A DNA stretch of 42,051 nucleotides, taken from positions 1-42,051 of the forward strand of contig WJLW01000062.1 in assembly GCA_014728295.1 (NCBI GenBank). The letters are read 5' to 3'. The stretch is from Chitinivibrionales bacterium (GTDB lineage Bacteria; Fibrobacterota; Chitinivibrionia; Chitinivibrionales; WJKA01). Of the stretch, positions 27,601 through 35,306 are shown in pieces (position 1 is the first letter of the stretch; every line of letters begins with the position of its first letter). The notes under the pieces were generated by a model. It did not search any database. It had not been told where the DNA came from and saw only the letters and a list, made by a program, of their open reading frames with translations. The position numbers were made by a program, and so were the translations under genes.

Positions 27601-29409
27601 TTTGTTTTGAACATACTCATCTTCACCATGCAACTCCCGTTCCCGGAAATAATGGGCCAAAGCCCTGCCCTTATCCTCGGCCATCAGGCGCGCATCGGCG
27701 AAATAGCGGTTAACCCCTTGGTAATCGGGGTTGACATCCATGATTTTACGCAGATAGGTGGTGGCTTGTGCAGGCGCTTTTTTCGCCAGGTAGAGGCGGG
27801 CCAGGGCCAGATAGCAGGCGTTTTTGTCTTCGATGATCGGCAGGGCATTGTTAAACATGCGGTACGCATCGTCGTAGCGTCCCCTGCCAATGTAAATATC
27901 ACCCAGTGCAAGCAGCAGGCGAGGATCATTCTGCTGTTCGGAGAATGCGCTTTCCAGATGGCGTTGGGCCTTTGCAGTATCCCGCAGAGCCAGTTCAAGC
28001 AGCCCCAGCTCCTTTTGCAGGAGTGTGTTTGTTGAGAAGCGCGCTTCCACCTTTTTGAGCAGGTCTGCCGCTTGCTGCTGCTGGTCGCCAAGGCGATAAG
28101 CTTTTGCGGCTTTGAGATGGATGTCAAGTTCGTTGGGCTTGAGCTTCATGGCCTGTGCGTAGGCATCGGCCGCTTTAGGATAATCGGCTTCCGCTAAATA
28201 AACATCACCGATTGACTCCAGCGGACGAGGATCGTCGGTGAGGAAAACCAGCGCTTTTTCAAATGATTTCAAAGCACGATCGGTTTGTCCGTTGAGCAGG
28301 TAGCTGCGTCCCTGCTCGAAAAGTGCGTTGCCGTTTGACGGCTCCTTCTTGAGGATATACCGGGCATATTTGAGCGCTTCCTGCGGCCGGTTGTTATCGT
28401 TTCGATTGCGCGCAAAATGAAGCATGGCTTGTGTATTGCCCTTATCGTATTCGAGGATGTCTTCAAAGGTTTGAGATGCGTTGACCTTTTTGCCCAGTGC
28501 AGTGTAAATCAGTGCCTTTTCCTGCAAAATCGGCACCGGGTCGGCAGCTTTCGTTTCGCCAATTTTGGCGTATTGCAAAGCGATACTGTAGTTTTTTGCC
28601 TTGCGCAGATTGATAACAAAATCGTGATAGAGCGGTCCGTAGTCGGGAATGATATCGGCAAGGTTTTTATAATAGCGAGCGGCTTTCTTGCTGCGTCCAC
28701 TGCGGGAAAAAGCTTGTGCACAAAGAAAATAGGCAAAATCAAACTGTGGATCACGATTGATGATATCTTCGTATTGCAGGGCGGCATCGGCCGGGGAAAG
28801 CGAGCCTCGGTAGCGTTCGGAAACCAACAATTCGCCAACATCTTTCAGGCTTTTGGGATTGGCGCTGAGCAGCGGGAAGCCGAAAAAACGTTTTTGCTTT
28901 TCGGTCAGCGAAATTCCGATCAGGTTAAGCAGTTTTCCGTAGCCCTGGTCAAGCCCTGATTTCAAGGACTCAAGCTCATAGGTCTCGTCGACGGAGCCGA
29001 TGATTTCGTAATTTTTAGCAGCAAGCACTTCCGCGTAATAAAGCACCGACTTGTTGCCGTTGGTAAGCTCAAACTTCTGAGCGATAGTGTAGCTTATGGC
29101 GTGTTTGCGTGCCAGGTTCATGTAATCCGCATCAGAGATTTCCCGAGCCGGATCAGAGTAATCCGGCAATTCATTCGTGATGGTTTCGAATGGCAGCAGT
29201 CCGATTTCCGCAATCGCAGCAAGCCTGAACCGCGAATAATGCTCACAGAGCGCCGAAAACCAGTAATTTTTTTGCGCCCCCGGGGCAGAAACATCAACCG
29301 GACGCGTGATTAATAAATTGATCCGCTTTGAAGTATCTCCGTTCGTTGCATGTGTCAAAAACGTAAGCAAAATGACACTGCAAATTTTCAGTGCTGATTT
29401 TTGAGGCAT
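24616..29409 (-). CDS. Very large periplasmic TPR-repeat protein
   Basis: 1597 residues from the ATG at 29409, chosen because a signal peptide starts there (ALKICSVILLTFLTHATNG). The frame is open upstream to a GTG at 29523. Neither start has a good Shine-Dalgarno, and the predicted promoter lies at 29581-29609, so the longer 1635-residue form cannot be excluded. After the signal peptide comes an alpha-beta region of about 150 residues that may be a divergent CsgG/TolB-N-like fold (inference from the DADYMNLARKHAISYTIAQ type pattern). The remainder is an almost uninterrupted solenoid of several dozen TPR units with the usual W/L-G-Y-A-A-P spacing (for example ALGDIYIGRGRYDDAYRMF). TPR solenoids scaffold protein complexes; a periplasmic assembly or secretion role is suggested by the operon partners. 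First gene of a three-gene operon. Confidence 0.88.
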   Translation of the reverse strand: MPQKSALKICSVILLTFLTHATNGDTSKRINLLITRPVDVSAPGAQKNYWFSALCEHYSRFRLAAIAEIGLLPFETITNELPDYSDPAREISDADYMNLARKHAISYTIAQKFELTNGNKSVLYYAEVLAAKNYEIIGSVDETYELESLKSGLDQGYGKLLNLIGISLTEKQKRFFGFPLLSANPKSLKDVGELLVSERYRGSLSPADAALQYEDIINRDPQFDFAYFLCAQAFSRSGRSKKAARYYKNLADIIPDYGPLYHDFVINLRKAKNYSIALQYAKIGETKAADPVPILQEKALIYTALGKKVNASQTFEDILEYDKGNTQAMLHFARNRNDNNRPQEALKYARYILKKEPSNGNALFEQGRSYLLNGQTDRALKSFEKALVFLTDDPRPLESIGDVYLAEADYPKAADAYAQAMKLKPNELDIHLKAAKAYRLGDQQQQAADLLKKVEARFSTNTLLQKELGLLELALRDTAKAQRHLESAFSEQQNDPRLLLALGDIYIGRGRYDDAYRMFNNALPIIEDKNACYLALARLYLAKKAPAQATTYLRKIMDVNPDYQGVNRYFADARLMAEDKGRALAHYFRERELHGEDEYVQNKMAWLYFLAENWQQAKIEYLRLLRINPDHKEGLYRAGIVFLHLKDVGSARNYIALAEKQGKPGQEIYYQLGKGYALVGDAQNAVKAYQNCLDIVPKREEAWVELAEVFLYAGKDSAAAEAYIRLFELKNEKYKNLLADAGHIFFRLGIKDRARRTYDLFLGKKFVDSEVNVNLAELEYEEQKYDRVIALLKDLKGERIQDGPTMMMLSESYYATGQYAKALLRLDRVIEKNPRQIRAVELNALCAEKTNDIGKAAAMLEHYLRFGDTDKHQDYAYHLGELYQKLEKNEEAISRYRQNILRYPKDIRNYGNLAKIYYAQMEWAPCRKVLLRGIKLDDAPYGMLKMLARCYAVEENYDEAISWLEKYLTMAPKDSTSWQNLGKIYYKLKQYKEALTPLAMAVTYMPRNFDGNLMLGHSYYKENSIDKAVNPLKVAHEIKPDNTFVIELLADCYRQKKSTSQLIAMLKKWTVAATKNYDIRVELGSLLLDTHKPSEAIDVLLVATKLDNSNPRAYKLLVQGYEQTGNDKLRFQTLKTLMEIASTDPEVHYETARYHLHKGDDAAARPRLESAIKLNSVHDKARFDYAQLFYRRGEYAQALNYFEAAADIEPNNAIYLAHVAHTASLTGQVQKSLTAVGKALEIDNKHIDILHFAALVYRKAGQTVKSRQLMRDAISMQSDCAKCWEALGDAHIAEANYKAAVKVLMKAWELDGYKESVVLKLGRALSIDQKHEEATDFLKMVLSKNPKNSEAAFELAHVYLRDEEIQKAERVISSHEQQQKSAWTHLAKGELNEARGDLDAAWISFTVALRLLPGDPQVQDACGRIYLKKRQFGKAIEHFSKALAIEPHNPHMLVNLAKAYDGMNDHKAALELCEPVAKRFPRNSQAHYLMADISHRLGNHQSASEIARQGLEHSPKSPRLHLVLGHALAATDQPTLALDSYEQALKFSNKRYKETYRYIGNVYRTKLQNDNKAREYYQKYVKAGGKNVEARQFLQMN

Positions 29410-29822
29410 AGATGTTCGGACCGGATTAAGGGTGTCGGATTCATAGGTAAAGCGTGCGGTTGCGAAAAACCTCGATGCATGCGGCAGTGAATATTTATCA
29501 GAATTCGGAAGCTTGATTAACACGTTTTCGAATGAAAGTAATATAGGTTACCTATCGGGTAAAAGTCCATCACACAAGCTATTATATAGTTCTATTATGC
29601 ACTTGTTGAGAAAAAATTTGGGAAATGGCATTTCCGCTTTTGCTCGGGATTGCCATATATTAAATTCCATCCCGGCACGGGCCGGCACATTTTTGGCACC
29701 GGCAGTCTGCTCGCTTTGGTGCGTTTTTTTTCGGTCAAAAGTTATATTTAATCTCTTTGTCGAAAATAGACGGATTCAGCAATCCCGGGGCCCTCCCCGC
29801 TTAATTTTTCAGAAGGACAATC
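29410..29822. other. Divergent intergenic region, TPR operon / xylBA
   Basis: About 413 bp, A/T-rich except for a G/C-rich patch. It contains the TPR-operon promoter, a perfect palindromic stem GGAAAT-GGC-ATTTCC (29621-29635), and a G/C-rich hairpin CCGGC-ACGG-GCCGG (29672-29685) followed by CACATTTTT. For xylB the best -10 is TATATT at 29743-29748, but the nearest -35-like TTGGTG (29716-29721) is 21 bases away, so the promoter may need an activator. AGAAGGA at 29811-29817 is the xylB ribosome binding site. No gene is seen. Confidence 0.45.
29581..29609 (-). promoter_or_regulatory. Sigma70-type promoter for the TPR operon
   Basis: Read on the minus strand: -35 TCAACA (29604-29609), 17-base spacer, perfect -10 TATAAT (29581-29586). 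The expected start of transcription is near 29574, leaving a leader of about 165 nucleotides to the ATG at 29409 or about 50 to the GTG at 29523. Confidence 0.6.
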
Positions 29823-31340
29823 ATGCCTGACAGTGGATTACTCTTAGGATTTGATATCGGCAGCTCCTCGGTGAAGGCGACCCTGATGGACAGCCAGAAG
29901 GGCTCGATTGTGGGTTCGGCAACCTCACCGAAACGGGAATTGGAAATAATCGCCCATCAGCCGGGATGGGCCGAACAGCACCCGGATACCTGGTGGGAAC
30001 ATGCTCAAAAAGCTCTTGCCGAGATAAAAACTGCCTCCGGCGCCGATTTGCAGGATATTTCGGCAATCGGCATTTCCTATCAGATGCACGGTCTCGTGCT
30101 GGTAGACAAAGCGCAAAAGGCGTTGCGTCCTTCTATCATCTGGTGCGACAGCAGGGCAGTTTCCTACGGCGAGAAAGCCTTTGCCGAACTCGGCGCAGAG
30201 ACGTGTCTGAGCAACCTGCTCAACTCGCCGGGCAACTTCACCGCCTCCAAACTCGCCTGGGTCAAGGAACACGAACCGGATGTTTTCGGTAAAATAGACA
30301 AGCTCATGCTGCCGGGTGACTATATCGCCATGAAATTGACCGGTGAGCTCACAACGACGCCCTCAGGTCTGTCCGAAGGGATCATGTGGAACTTCAAAAA
30401 GGACGGACTTGCCGATTTTTTGCTTGACTATTACGGAATCCCGGCGGATTTCATTCCCGAAATAGTCCCGACTTTCTCCAACCAGGGCACGCTCACCGCC
30501 GAAGCCGCGGCACAGCTCGGGCTAAAGGCGGGGACCCTCGTCGCTTACCGCGGCGGTGACCAACCAAATAACGCGCTCTCGTTGAATGTGCTCAATCCCG
30601 GCGAAATTGCCGCGACGGCCGGTACATCCGGCGTCGTGTACGGAGTGGGTGATGCTCCCGACTACGACCCCCGGTCACGTGTTAACACATTCGTACACGT
30701 CAACCACGCACCGGATAAGCATCGTTACGGCGTTCTGCTGTGCGTCAACGGGACCGGCATCCTCAACAGTTGGATGAAGCACAATGTAATGACGGTTGAT
30801 GATCACGGGCTCGATTATGCCGAAATGAATGCCCTTGCCGGTAAGGTTGACATCGGCAGCAACGGGCTGGCAATCCTTCCGTTCGGCAACGGCGCCGAAC
30901 GTACGCTGGGCAACAAAAATATCGGTGCATCGATTCATGGCCTGGAATTTAATCAGCATACCAAGGCCCACCTGCTGCGTGCGGCTCAGGAAGGCATTGT
31001 CTTTGCGCTGAATTACGGCGTCGATGTCATGAAAGAGATGGGACTTTCCATCAGCACGGTGCGGGCAGGGCATGCAAACATGTTTCTGAGTGATATTTTT
31101 GCCGCCACGTTTGCCTCCGTCGCAGACGCGACCGTCGAGCTTTACAACACCGACGGCTCGCAGGGCGCCGCACGCGGCGCCGGCATCGGCTCTGGTGTTT
31201 ACGCAAGCGAACAGGAAGCATTCTCAACTTTGAAAACAATTACCAGCATCCATCCCGATTCCGCCAACGCCGCGGCTTATCAGGATGCCTATCAGCACTG
31301 GCTAATACAGCTACAACACAAACTTAACATGGGAGAATGA
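29823..31340 (+). CDS. xylB: Xylulokinase
   Basis: 505 residues, the normal length for this FGGY-family kinase, with AGAAGGA 5 bases before the ATG. It phosphorylates D-xylulose to xylulose 5-phosphate in the cytoplasm, feeding the pentose phosphate pathway. The N-terminal nucleotide-fold signature [12 protein letters not shown] (Asp11) and [10 protein letters not shown] are typical of xylulokinases; the catalytic Asp of GGDQ is residue 246; the C-terminal half has the [10 protein letters not shown] phosphate loop region. The stop codon is separated from the xylA start by a single base, so the two are cotranscribed and translationally coupled. No xylose transporter or XylR-like regulator is in the window. 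Confidence 0.95.
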   Translation: MPDSGLLLGFDIGSSSVKATLMDSQKGSIVGSATSPKRELEIIAHQPGWAEQHPDTWWEHAQKALAEIKTASGADLQDISAIGISYQMHGLVLVDKAQKALRPSIIWCDSRAVSYGEKAFAELGAETCLSNLLNSPGNFTASKLAWVKEHEPDVFGKIDKLMLPGDYIAMKLTGELTTTPSGLSEGIMWNFKKDGLADFLLDYYGIPADFIPEIVPTFSNQGTLTAEAAAQLGLKAGTLVAYRGGDQPNNALSLNVLNPGEIAATAGTSGVVYGVGDAPDYDPRSRVNTFVHVNHAPDKHRYGVLLCVNGTGILNSWMKHNVMTVDDHGLDYAEMNALAGKVDIGSNGLAILPFGNGAERTLGNKNIGASIHGLEFNQHTKAHLLRAAQEGIVFALNYGVDVMKEMGLSISTVRAGHANMFLSDIFAATFASVADATVELYNTDGSQGAARGAGIGSGVYASEQEAFSTLKTITSIHPDSANAAAYQDAYQHWLIQLQHKLNMGE

Positions 31341-31341
31341 C

Positions 31342-32655
31342 ATGGCTGAATATTTCCCCGGCCTGAAAAAAGTCGAGTATGAAGGACCTGAGAGCAAGAA
31401 TGTTTTTGCGTTCAGGTATTACAATCCCGAAGAAGAAATTATGGGCAAAAAGATGAAAGACCATTTGCGTTTTTCGGTTGCTTACTGGCATACGTTCAGA
31501 GGCAGCGGCGCAGATCCCTTTGGTGCGGCAACCATGGATCGTCCCTGGGATGACGGCTCCGACTCGATAGAAAACGCGCAAAATCGCATGCGCGCCAACT
31601 TCGAGATGCTGGAAAAACTGAATATCGATTACTACTGCTTTCACGACAGAGACATCGCTCCGCAAGGCGCTTCTCTGGAAGAGAGCAACGAAAATCTCGA
31701 TAAAGTTGTTGCGGTAGCCAAAGAGCTTCAGGCGCAAACCGGCAAGAAGCTGCTCTGGGGAACGGCAAATCTCTTCTCCAATCCGCGATTCATGAATGGC
31801 GCTTCAACCAATCCCGATGCTCACGTATTTGCATACGCCGCAGCACAGGTCAAAAAGGCGCTTGAGGTTACCCAGGAACTTGGCGGTGAGAATTATGTCT
31901 TCTGGGGCGGCCGCGAAGGGTATATGACCCTGCTCAATACCGACATGAAGCGTGAACTTGCCCACCTGGCCCGCTTTCTGCAGATGGCAGTCGATTATAA
32001 AAAGAAAATCGCCTTCGGCGGAACGTTGCTGATCGAGCCCAAGCCGAAAGAACCGACAACTCATCAGTACGATTTTGACGCGGCAACGGTTATCAGTTTC
32101 CTGAAATCAAACAATCTGGACACCGAGTTCAAATTGAATATTGAAGCCAACCACGCAACCCTGGCCGGTCACTCATTCGAACATGACTTGCAAACGGCCT
32201 CCGATGCCGGGCTGCTGGGATCGATCGATGCCAACACCGGTAATCTGTTGCTTGGCTGGGACACCGATCAATTCAACATGGACATCCGTTCGGCCACCGC
32301 AGCCATGCTGGTTGTGCTCAATCAGGGCGGGCTGGCTCCGGGCGGCTTAAACTTTGATGCCAAGCTGCGCCGCGAATCCACCGATGTTGAAGATATGTTT
32401 CTGGCGCACATCGGCGGCATGGATGCATTTGCACAGGGTTTGCGCACCGCCGCCCAAATTATTGAAGACGGTGTTATTCCCGGCATGGTCAAAGAGCGCT
32501 ACAGCAGCTACGACAGCGGCATCGGCGCCAAAATCGAAAGCGGCACCACCGAATTTACCGAACTTGAAACCTATATCAAAGAAAACGGTGAGCCGCAGGG
32601 TAAATCCGGCAAGCAGGAGAAGTACGAGATCATTCTGAATCAGTATTTGCACTAA
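31342..32655 (+). CDS. xylA: Xylose isomerase
   Basis: 437 residues, the longer group II type of xylose isomerase. It converts D-xylose to D-xylulose with two divalent metal ions in a TIM barrel. Visible active-site marks are the catalytic His in [11 protein letters not shown], the WGGREGY segment, metal-ligand Glu in [11 protein letters not shown], Glu and His in [12 protein letters not shown], and the Asp cluster in SIDANTG and [10 protein letters not shown], with a further Asp in [11 protein letters not shown]. The GGGAGA just before the start lies inside the end of xylB. A strong terminator follows 32 bases after the stop. Together with xylB it gives the isomerase pathway for xylose, which fits a plant-polysaccharide degrading lifestyle. 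Confidence 0.96.
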   Translation: MAEYFPGLKKVEYEGPESKNVFAFRYYNPEEEIMGKKMKDHLRFSVAYWHTFRGSGADPFGAATMDRPWDDGSDSIENAQNRMRANFEMLEKLNIDYYCFHDRDIAPQGASLEESNENLDKVVAVAKELQAQTGKKLLWGTANLFSNPRFMNGASTNPDAHVFAYAAAQVKKALEVTQELGGENYVFWGGREGYMTLLNTDMKRELAHLARFLQMAVDYKKKIAFGGTLLIEPKPKEPTTHQYDFDAATVISFLKSNNLDTEFKLNIEANHATLAGHSFEHDLQTASDAGLLGSIDANTGNLLLGWDTDQFNMDIRSATAAMLVVLNQGGLAPGGLNFDAKLRRESTDVEDMFLAHIGGMDAFAQGLRTAAQIIEDGVIPGMVKERYSSYDSGIGAKIESGTTEFTELETYIKENGEPQGKSGKQEKYEIILNQYLH

Positions 32656-32687
32656 GCCGGTTTTTCCGACGTATATTTGACTAGGCG

Positions 32688-32717
32688 GGGGGAGAAGTTT
32701 TTTCTCCCCCTTTTTTT
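32688..32717 (+). terminator. Strong intrinsic terminator after xylBA
   Basis: Perfect 9-bp stem GGGGGAGAA / TTCTCCCCC with loop GTTTT, followed by seven T (32711-32717). It separates xylBA from metF. Confidence 0.93.
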
Positions 32718-32765
32718 GGCGGCACCGGTAGAAATCATCACCTGAATCCATACTTTTTTCGGCTC

Positions 32766-33656
32766 ATGCATATCAACGAAATTTTCAAACGCGACAAAAT
32801 GACCTTCAGCTTCGAGTTCTTTCCGCCCAAAACGGAAAAGGCGGCGCAGACCTTGTTCAACTCAATTCAGAATCTGGCGCCCTTGTCTCCCTCCTACGTC
32901 AGTGTGACTTACGGTGCGGGCGGCTCGACCCGCGAGCTGACGCATGAGCTTGTCAAGCGCATTCAAGCAGAAACGGGGATCACCGTCGTCAGCCATTTGA
33001 CGTGCGTGGGATCCTCCCGCGATGAAATCCGGCACATCCTTGAGGAATACAGCGCAAGCGGTATCGAGAATATTCTTGCACTACGCGGGGACCTGCCGCG
33101 GGGCGTCGGCAAACTCCCTGATGTCAAGGACGGGTTCCGCTATGCAAGCGAGCTGGTGGCATTTATAAAAAAACACTTTCCCCATCTGGGCATCGGTGTG
33201 GCCGGTTTCCCCGAGGGGCATCCCGAAACGCAAAACCGGCTCCGGGAGATGGAGCATCTCAAAGGCAAAATCGATGCCGGTGCGGACTATATTTGTACCC
33301 AGTTGTTTTTTGATAACCGTGATTTTTACGATTTTTGCGAGCGTTGCGAACATGCAGGTATCACGGTCCCGATTCTTGCGGGCATCATGCCGATCACCTC
33401 GGCCAAATCACTCGAGCGTATGGCCGAACTAGCGCTGGGAGCCCGGTATCCTGCCAGGCTGCTGCGCGCGCTGGAACGCGCCGAAGATCCGGATTACGTT
33501 GCCAATGTCGGAATTCACTGGGCAACCGAGCAGGTGCGTGATCTTATTGATAGCAAAGTCAAAGGTGTGCACTTCTACACACTGAATAAATCTAAAGCCA
33601 CACTGCAGATATATAATTCGCTGGGAGTGAAGAGCTCCACGGCGCTTGCTAAATAG
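32766..33656 (+). CDS. metF: Methylenetetrahydrofolate reductase
   Basis: 296 residues, the length of the bacterial single-domain enzyme. It reduces 5,10-methylenetetrahydrofolate to 5-methyltetrahydrofolate with FAD, supplying the methyl group for methionine synthesis. The FAD-barrel hallmarks are present: FSFEFFPPKT with the catalytic Glu, SVTYGAGGS, SHLTCVG, NILALRGDLP and DYICTQLFFD. No C-terminal regulatory domain is present, as expected for bacteria. The start ATG at 32766 lacks a recognisable Shine-Dalgarno, but homology begins within the first residues. It stands alone between the xylBA terminator and the convergent purF; no methionine-pathway neighbour or SAM riboswitch is visible in the 48-base gap upstream. 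Confidence 0.95.
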   Translation: MHINEIFKRDKMTFSFEFFPPKTEKAAQTLFNSIQNLAPLSPSYVSVTYGAGGSTRELTHELVKRIQAETGITVVSHLTCVGSSRDEIRHILEEYSASGIENILALRGDLPRGVGKLPDVKDGFRYASELVAFIKKHFPHLGIGVAGFPEGHPETQNRLREMEHLKGKIDAGADYICTQLFFDNRDFYDFCERCEHAGITVPILAGIMPITSAKSLERMAELALGARYPARLLRALERAEDPDYVANVGIHWATEQVRDLIDSKVKGVHFYTLNKSKATLQIYNSLGVKSSTALAK

Positions 33657-33670
33657 TATCCGGCGTCGCC

Positions 33671-33688
33671 TTAGCCGAGGAGGGCTAA
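33671..33688. other. Hairpin TTAGCC-GAGGAG-GGCTAA between metF and purF
   Basis: Perfect 6-bp inverted repeat with a 6-base loop, 15 bases after the metF stop, flanked by GGCGTCGCC. No T-tract, so if it ends transcription it is not a classical intrinsic terminator. It could be a member of a dispersed palindromic repeat family; only one copy is seen here. Confidence 0.5.
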
Positions 33689-33786
33689 AGCTGAGGAGAA
33701 ACAGTGCGAAAGATACGCTTCAGCGAACGAGCGTGCAACGTTTTCAATTCCATCGCTAAGCGGGGGAATCCAGACAAGGCGCATTC

Positions 33787-35196
33787 TCAGCAGCTTTGGC
33801 CGATCTTGTCACCGGTCAGGTTGACCGGCATGGGGTACTCTCCGGAGAAACAGGCGCGGCAGAAATGGTCGCGGGGTTGCGGGGCCACGTTAAGCATGCC
33901 TTCTGTCGAGAGGTATCCCAGTGATTCGACCTCCAGATACGCACAGATCTCATCGACTTTCTGGCCGGACGCAATGAGTTCCTGTTTGGTCGGCATGTCG
34001 ATTCCGTAGAAGCAGGGGCTGGTGATCGGGGGCGAGGATATGCGCAGGTGGATTTCTTTGGGCTCGGCAGTGCGCAGGAGCCTGACTATTTTCTTCATGG
34101 TCGTTCCGCGCACGACGGAGTCGTCAACCAGTACGATCGACTTGTCTTTCAGCACGCCTTTTACCGGATTGAACTTGATGCGAACCCCGAAATCTCTGCC
34201 TGACTGGGCGGGGTTGATAAATGTTCGACCGACATAGTGGTTACGAATCAGCCCGATTTCATATTTGATGCCTGACTCTTCGGAAAAGCCGATTGCCGCG
34301 GTTGTAGCCGAATCGGGAACGCCCACAACGATGTCGGCACCGGGAGCGGGGTGCTCGCGGGCTAGTTGACGACCGAGCTTGCGTCGCACTTTGTCAACAT
34401 TGCTGCCGAAGACAAAACTGTCGGGGCGTGAAAAATAGATGAACTCGAAGATGCAGTGCGCATGATGGGTAATATCATCATACACCGGAATTTTGTACGA
34501 ATGGATGCCGTCGCCGTTTATGCGTACCAGCTCCCCGGCTTCAATTTCACGCACGGTTGAGGCGCCGATCAAATCAAAGGCGCACGACTCAGATGAAAGA
34601 TAGTAACTGTCGTTGAGTTTGCCCAGCAGAAGTGGGCGAACCCCACGCGGGTCACGCGCACCAAAGAGCGCGTTTTCGGTCAAAAACAACATGGAGTATG
34701 CACCGCGCACGCGTGCCAGTGCATCCATGATCATCGCCTCGATCGTGCCGTGCTTGGAGCGCGCGATCAGGTGCATGATAACATCGGTATCGGTTGATGA
34801 AACGAATATCGAACCGTCTTCTTCCATCTCTTTGCGCAAATCCTCTGCATTTATCAGGTTGCCGTTATGCGCGCTTGCCAGTTGTCCGGCCTTGAAGTTG
34901 ATAAGCAGGGGCTGGGAGTTATTTGCCGTGGAAGAGCCGGTAGTCGAATAGCGGTTATGGCCTATTGAGGCCCGGCCGCTGAGTCGGGTGAAAATATCTT
35001 CGTTGTCGAAAACCTGTCGAACCAGCCCCATGCCTTTATGCATGCGCAGTTTTGCGCCGTCGGAAGCCACGATGCCGGCGCTTTCCTGGCCCCGGTGCTG
35101 CAGGGCGTACAATCCGAGATACGCCATGCGCGCGGCATCATTGCTGTTGTATGCACCGAATACGCCGCATTCATCATGCATGCTTTCGCCAATCAT
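33787..35196 (-). CDS. purF: Amidophosphoribosyltransferase (glutamine PRPP amidotransferase), Fe-S type
   Basis: 469 residues from the ATG at 35196; the frame is open to a GTG at 35262 and another ATG lies at 35181. The ATG at 35196 gives a 9-residue propeptide before the N-terminal nucleophile Cys (MIGESMHDECGVFG), like the short propeptide of Bacillus PurF. It catalyses the first committed step of purine synthesis: PRPP plus glutamine to 5-phosphoribosylamine. The N-terminal Ntn glutaminase shows ALQHRGQESAGI; the PRTase half shows the PRPP loop IVLVDDSVVRGTT. Cys in HCIFEFIYFSRPDS, in SPCFYGID and the CRAC pair near the C-terminus match the [4Fe-4S] ligands of the oxygen-sensitive Bacillus-type enzyme. 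Shine-Dalgarno signals are weak at all candidate starts. Last gene of the carA-carB-pyrG-purF run, 110 bases after pyrG. Confidence 0.95.
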   Translation of the reverse strand: MIGESMHDECGVFGAYNSNDAARMAYLGLYALQHRGQESAGIVASDGAKLRMHKGMGLVRQVFDNEDIFTRLSGRASIGHNRYSTTGSSTANNSQPLLINFKAGQLASAHNGNLINAEDLRKEMEEDGSIFVSSTDTDVIMHLIARSKHGTIEAMIMDALARVRGAYSMLFLTENALFGARDPRGVRPLLLGKLNDSYYLSSESCAFDLIGASTVREIEAGELVRINGDGIHSYKIPVYDDITHHAHCIFEFIYFSRPDSFVFGSNVDKVRRKLGRQLAREHPAPGADIVVGVPDSATTAAIGFSEESGIKYEIGLIRNHYVGRTFINPAQSGRDFGVRIKFNPVKGVLKDKSIVLVDDSVVRGTTMKKIVRLLRTAEPKEIHLRISSPPITSPCFYGIDMPTKQELIASGQKVDEICAYLEVESLGYLSTEGMLNVAPQPRDHFCRACFSGEYPMPVNLTGDKIGQSC

Positions 35197-35306
35197 GTTG
35201 CTAACCTGTGCCTGAAGGTTGTCTGATTCTCGTGTCGTGCATCTGCCTGGAATTATGCACACTGTGCTGCTAAGAGAAAAATGTATCGTGGTAGCAAAAA
35301 ACTAAA

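Noticed and set aside
27181..28035. 284-codon plus-strand frame opposite the TPR gene
   Set aside because: Antisense to regular TPR repeats; no start signal or motif.
33704..34009. GTG-started plus-strand frame with GAGGAG 5 bases upstream, after metF
   Set aside because: Most of it is antisense to the conserved C-terminus of purF and the peptide matches nothing recognisable; the purine-rich stretch is part of the palindrome region.
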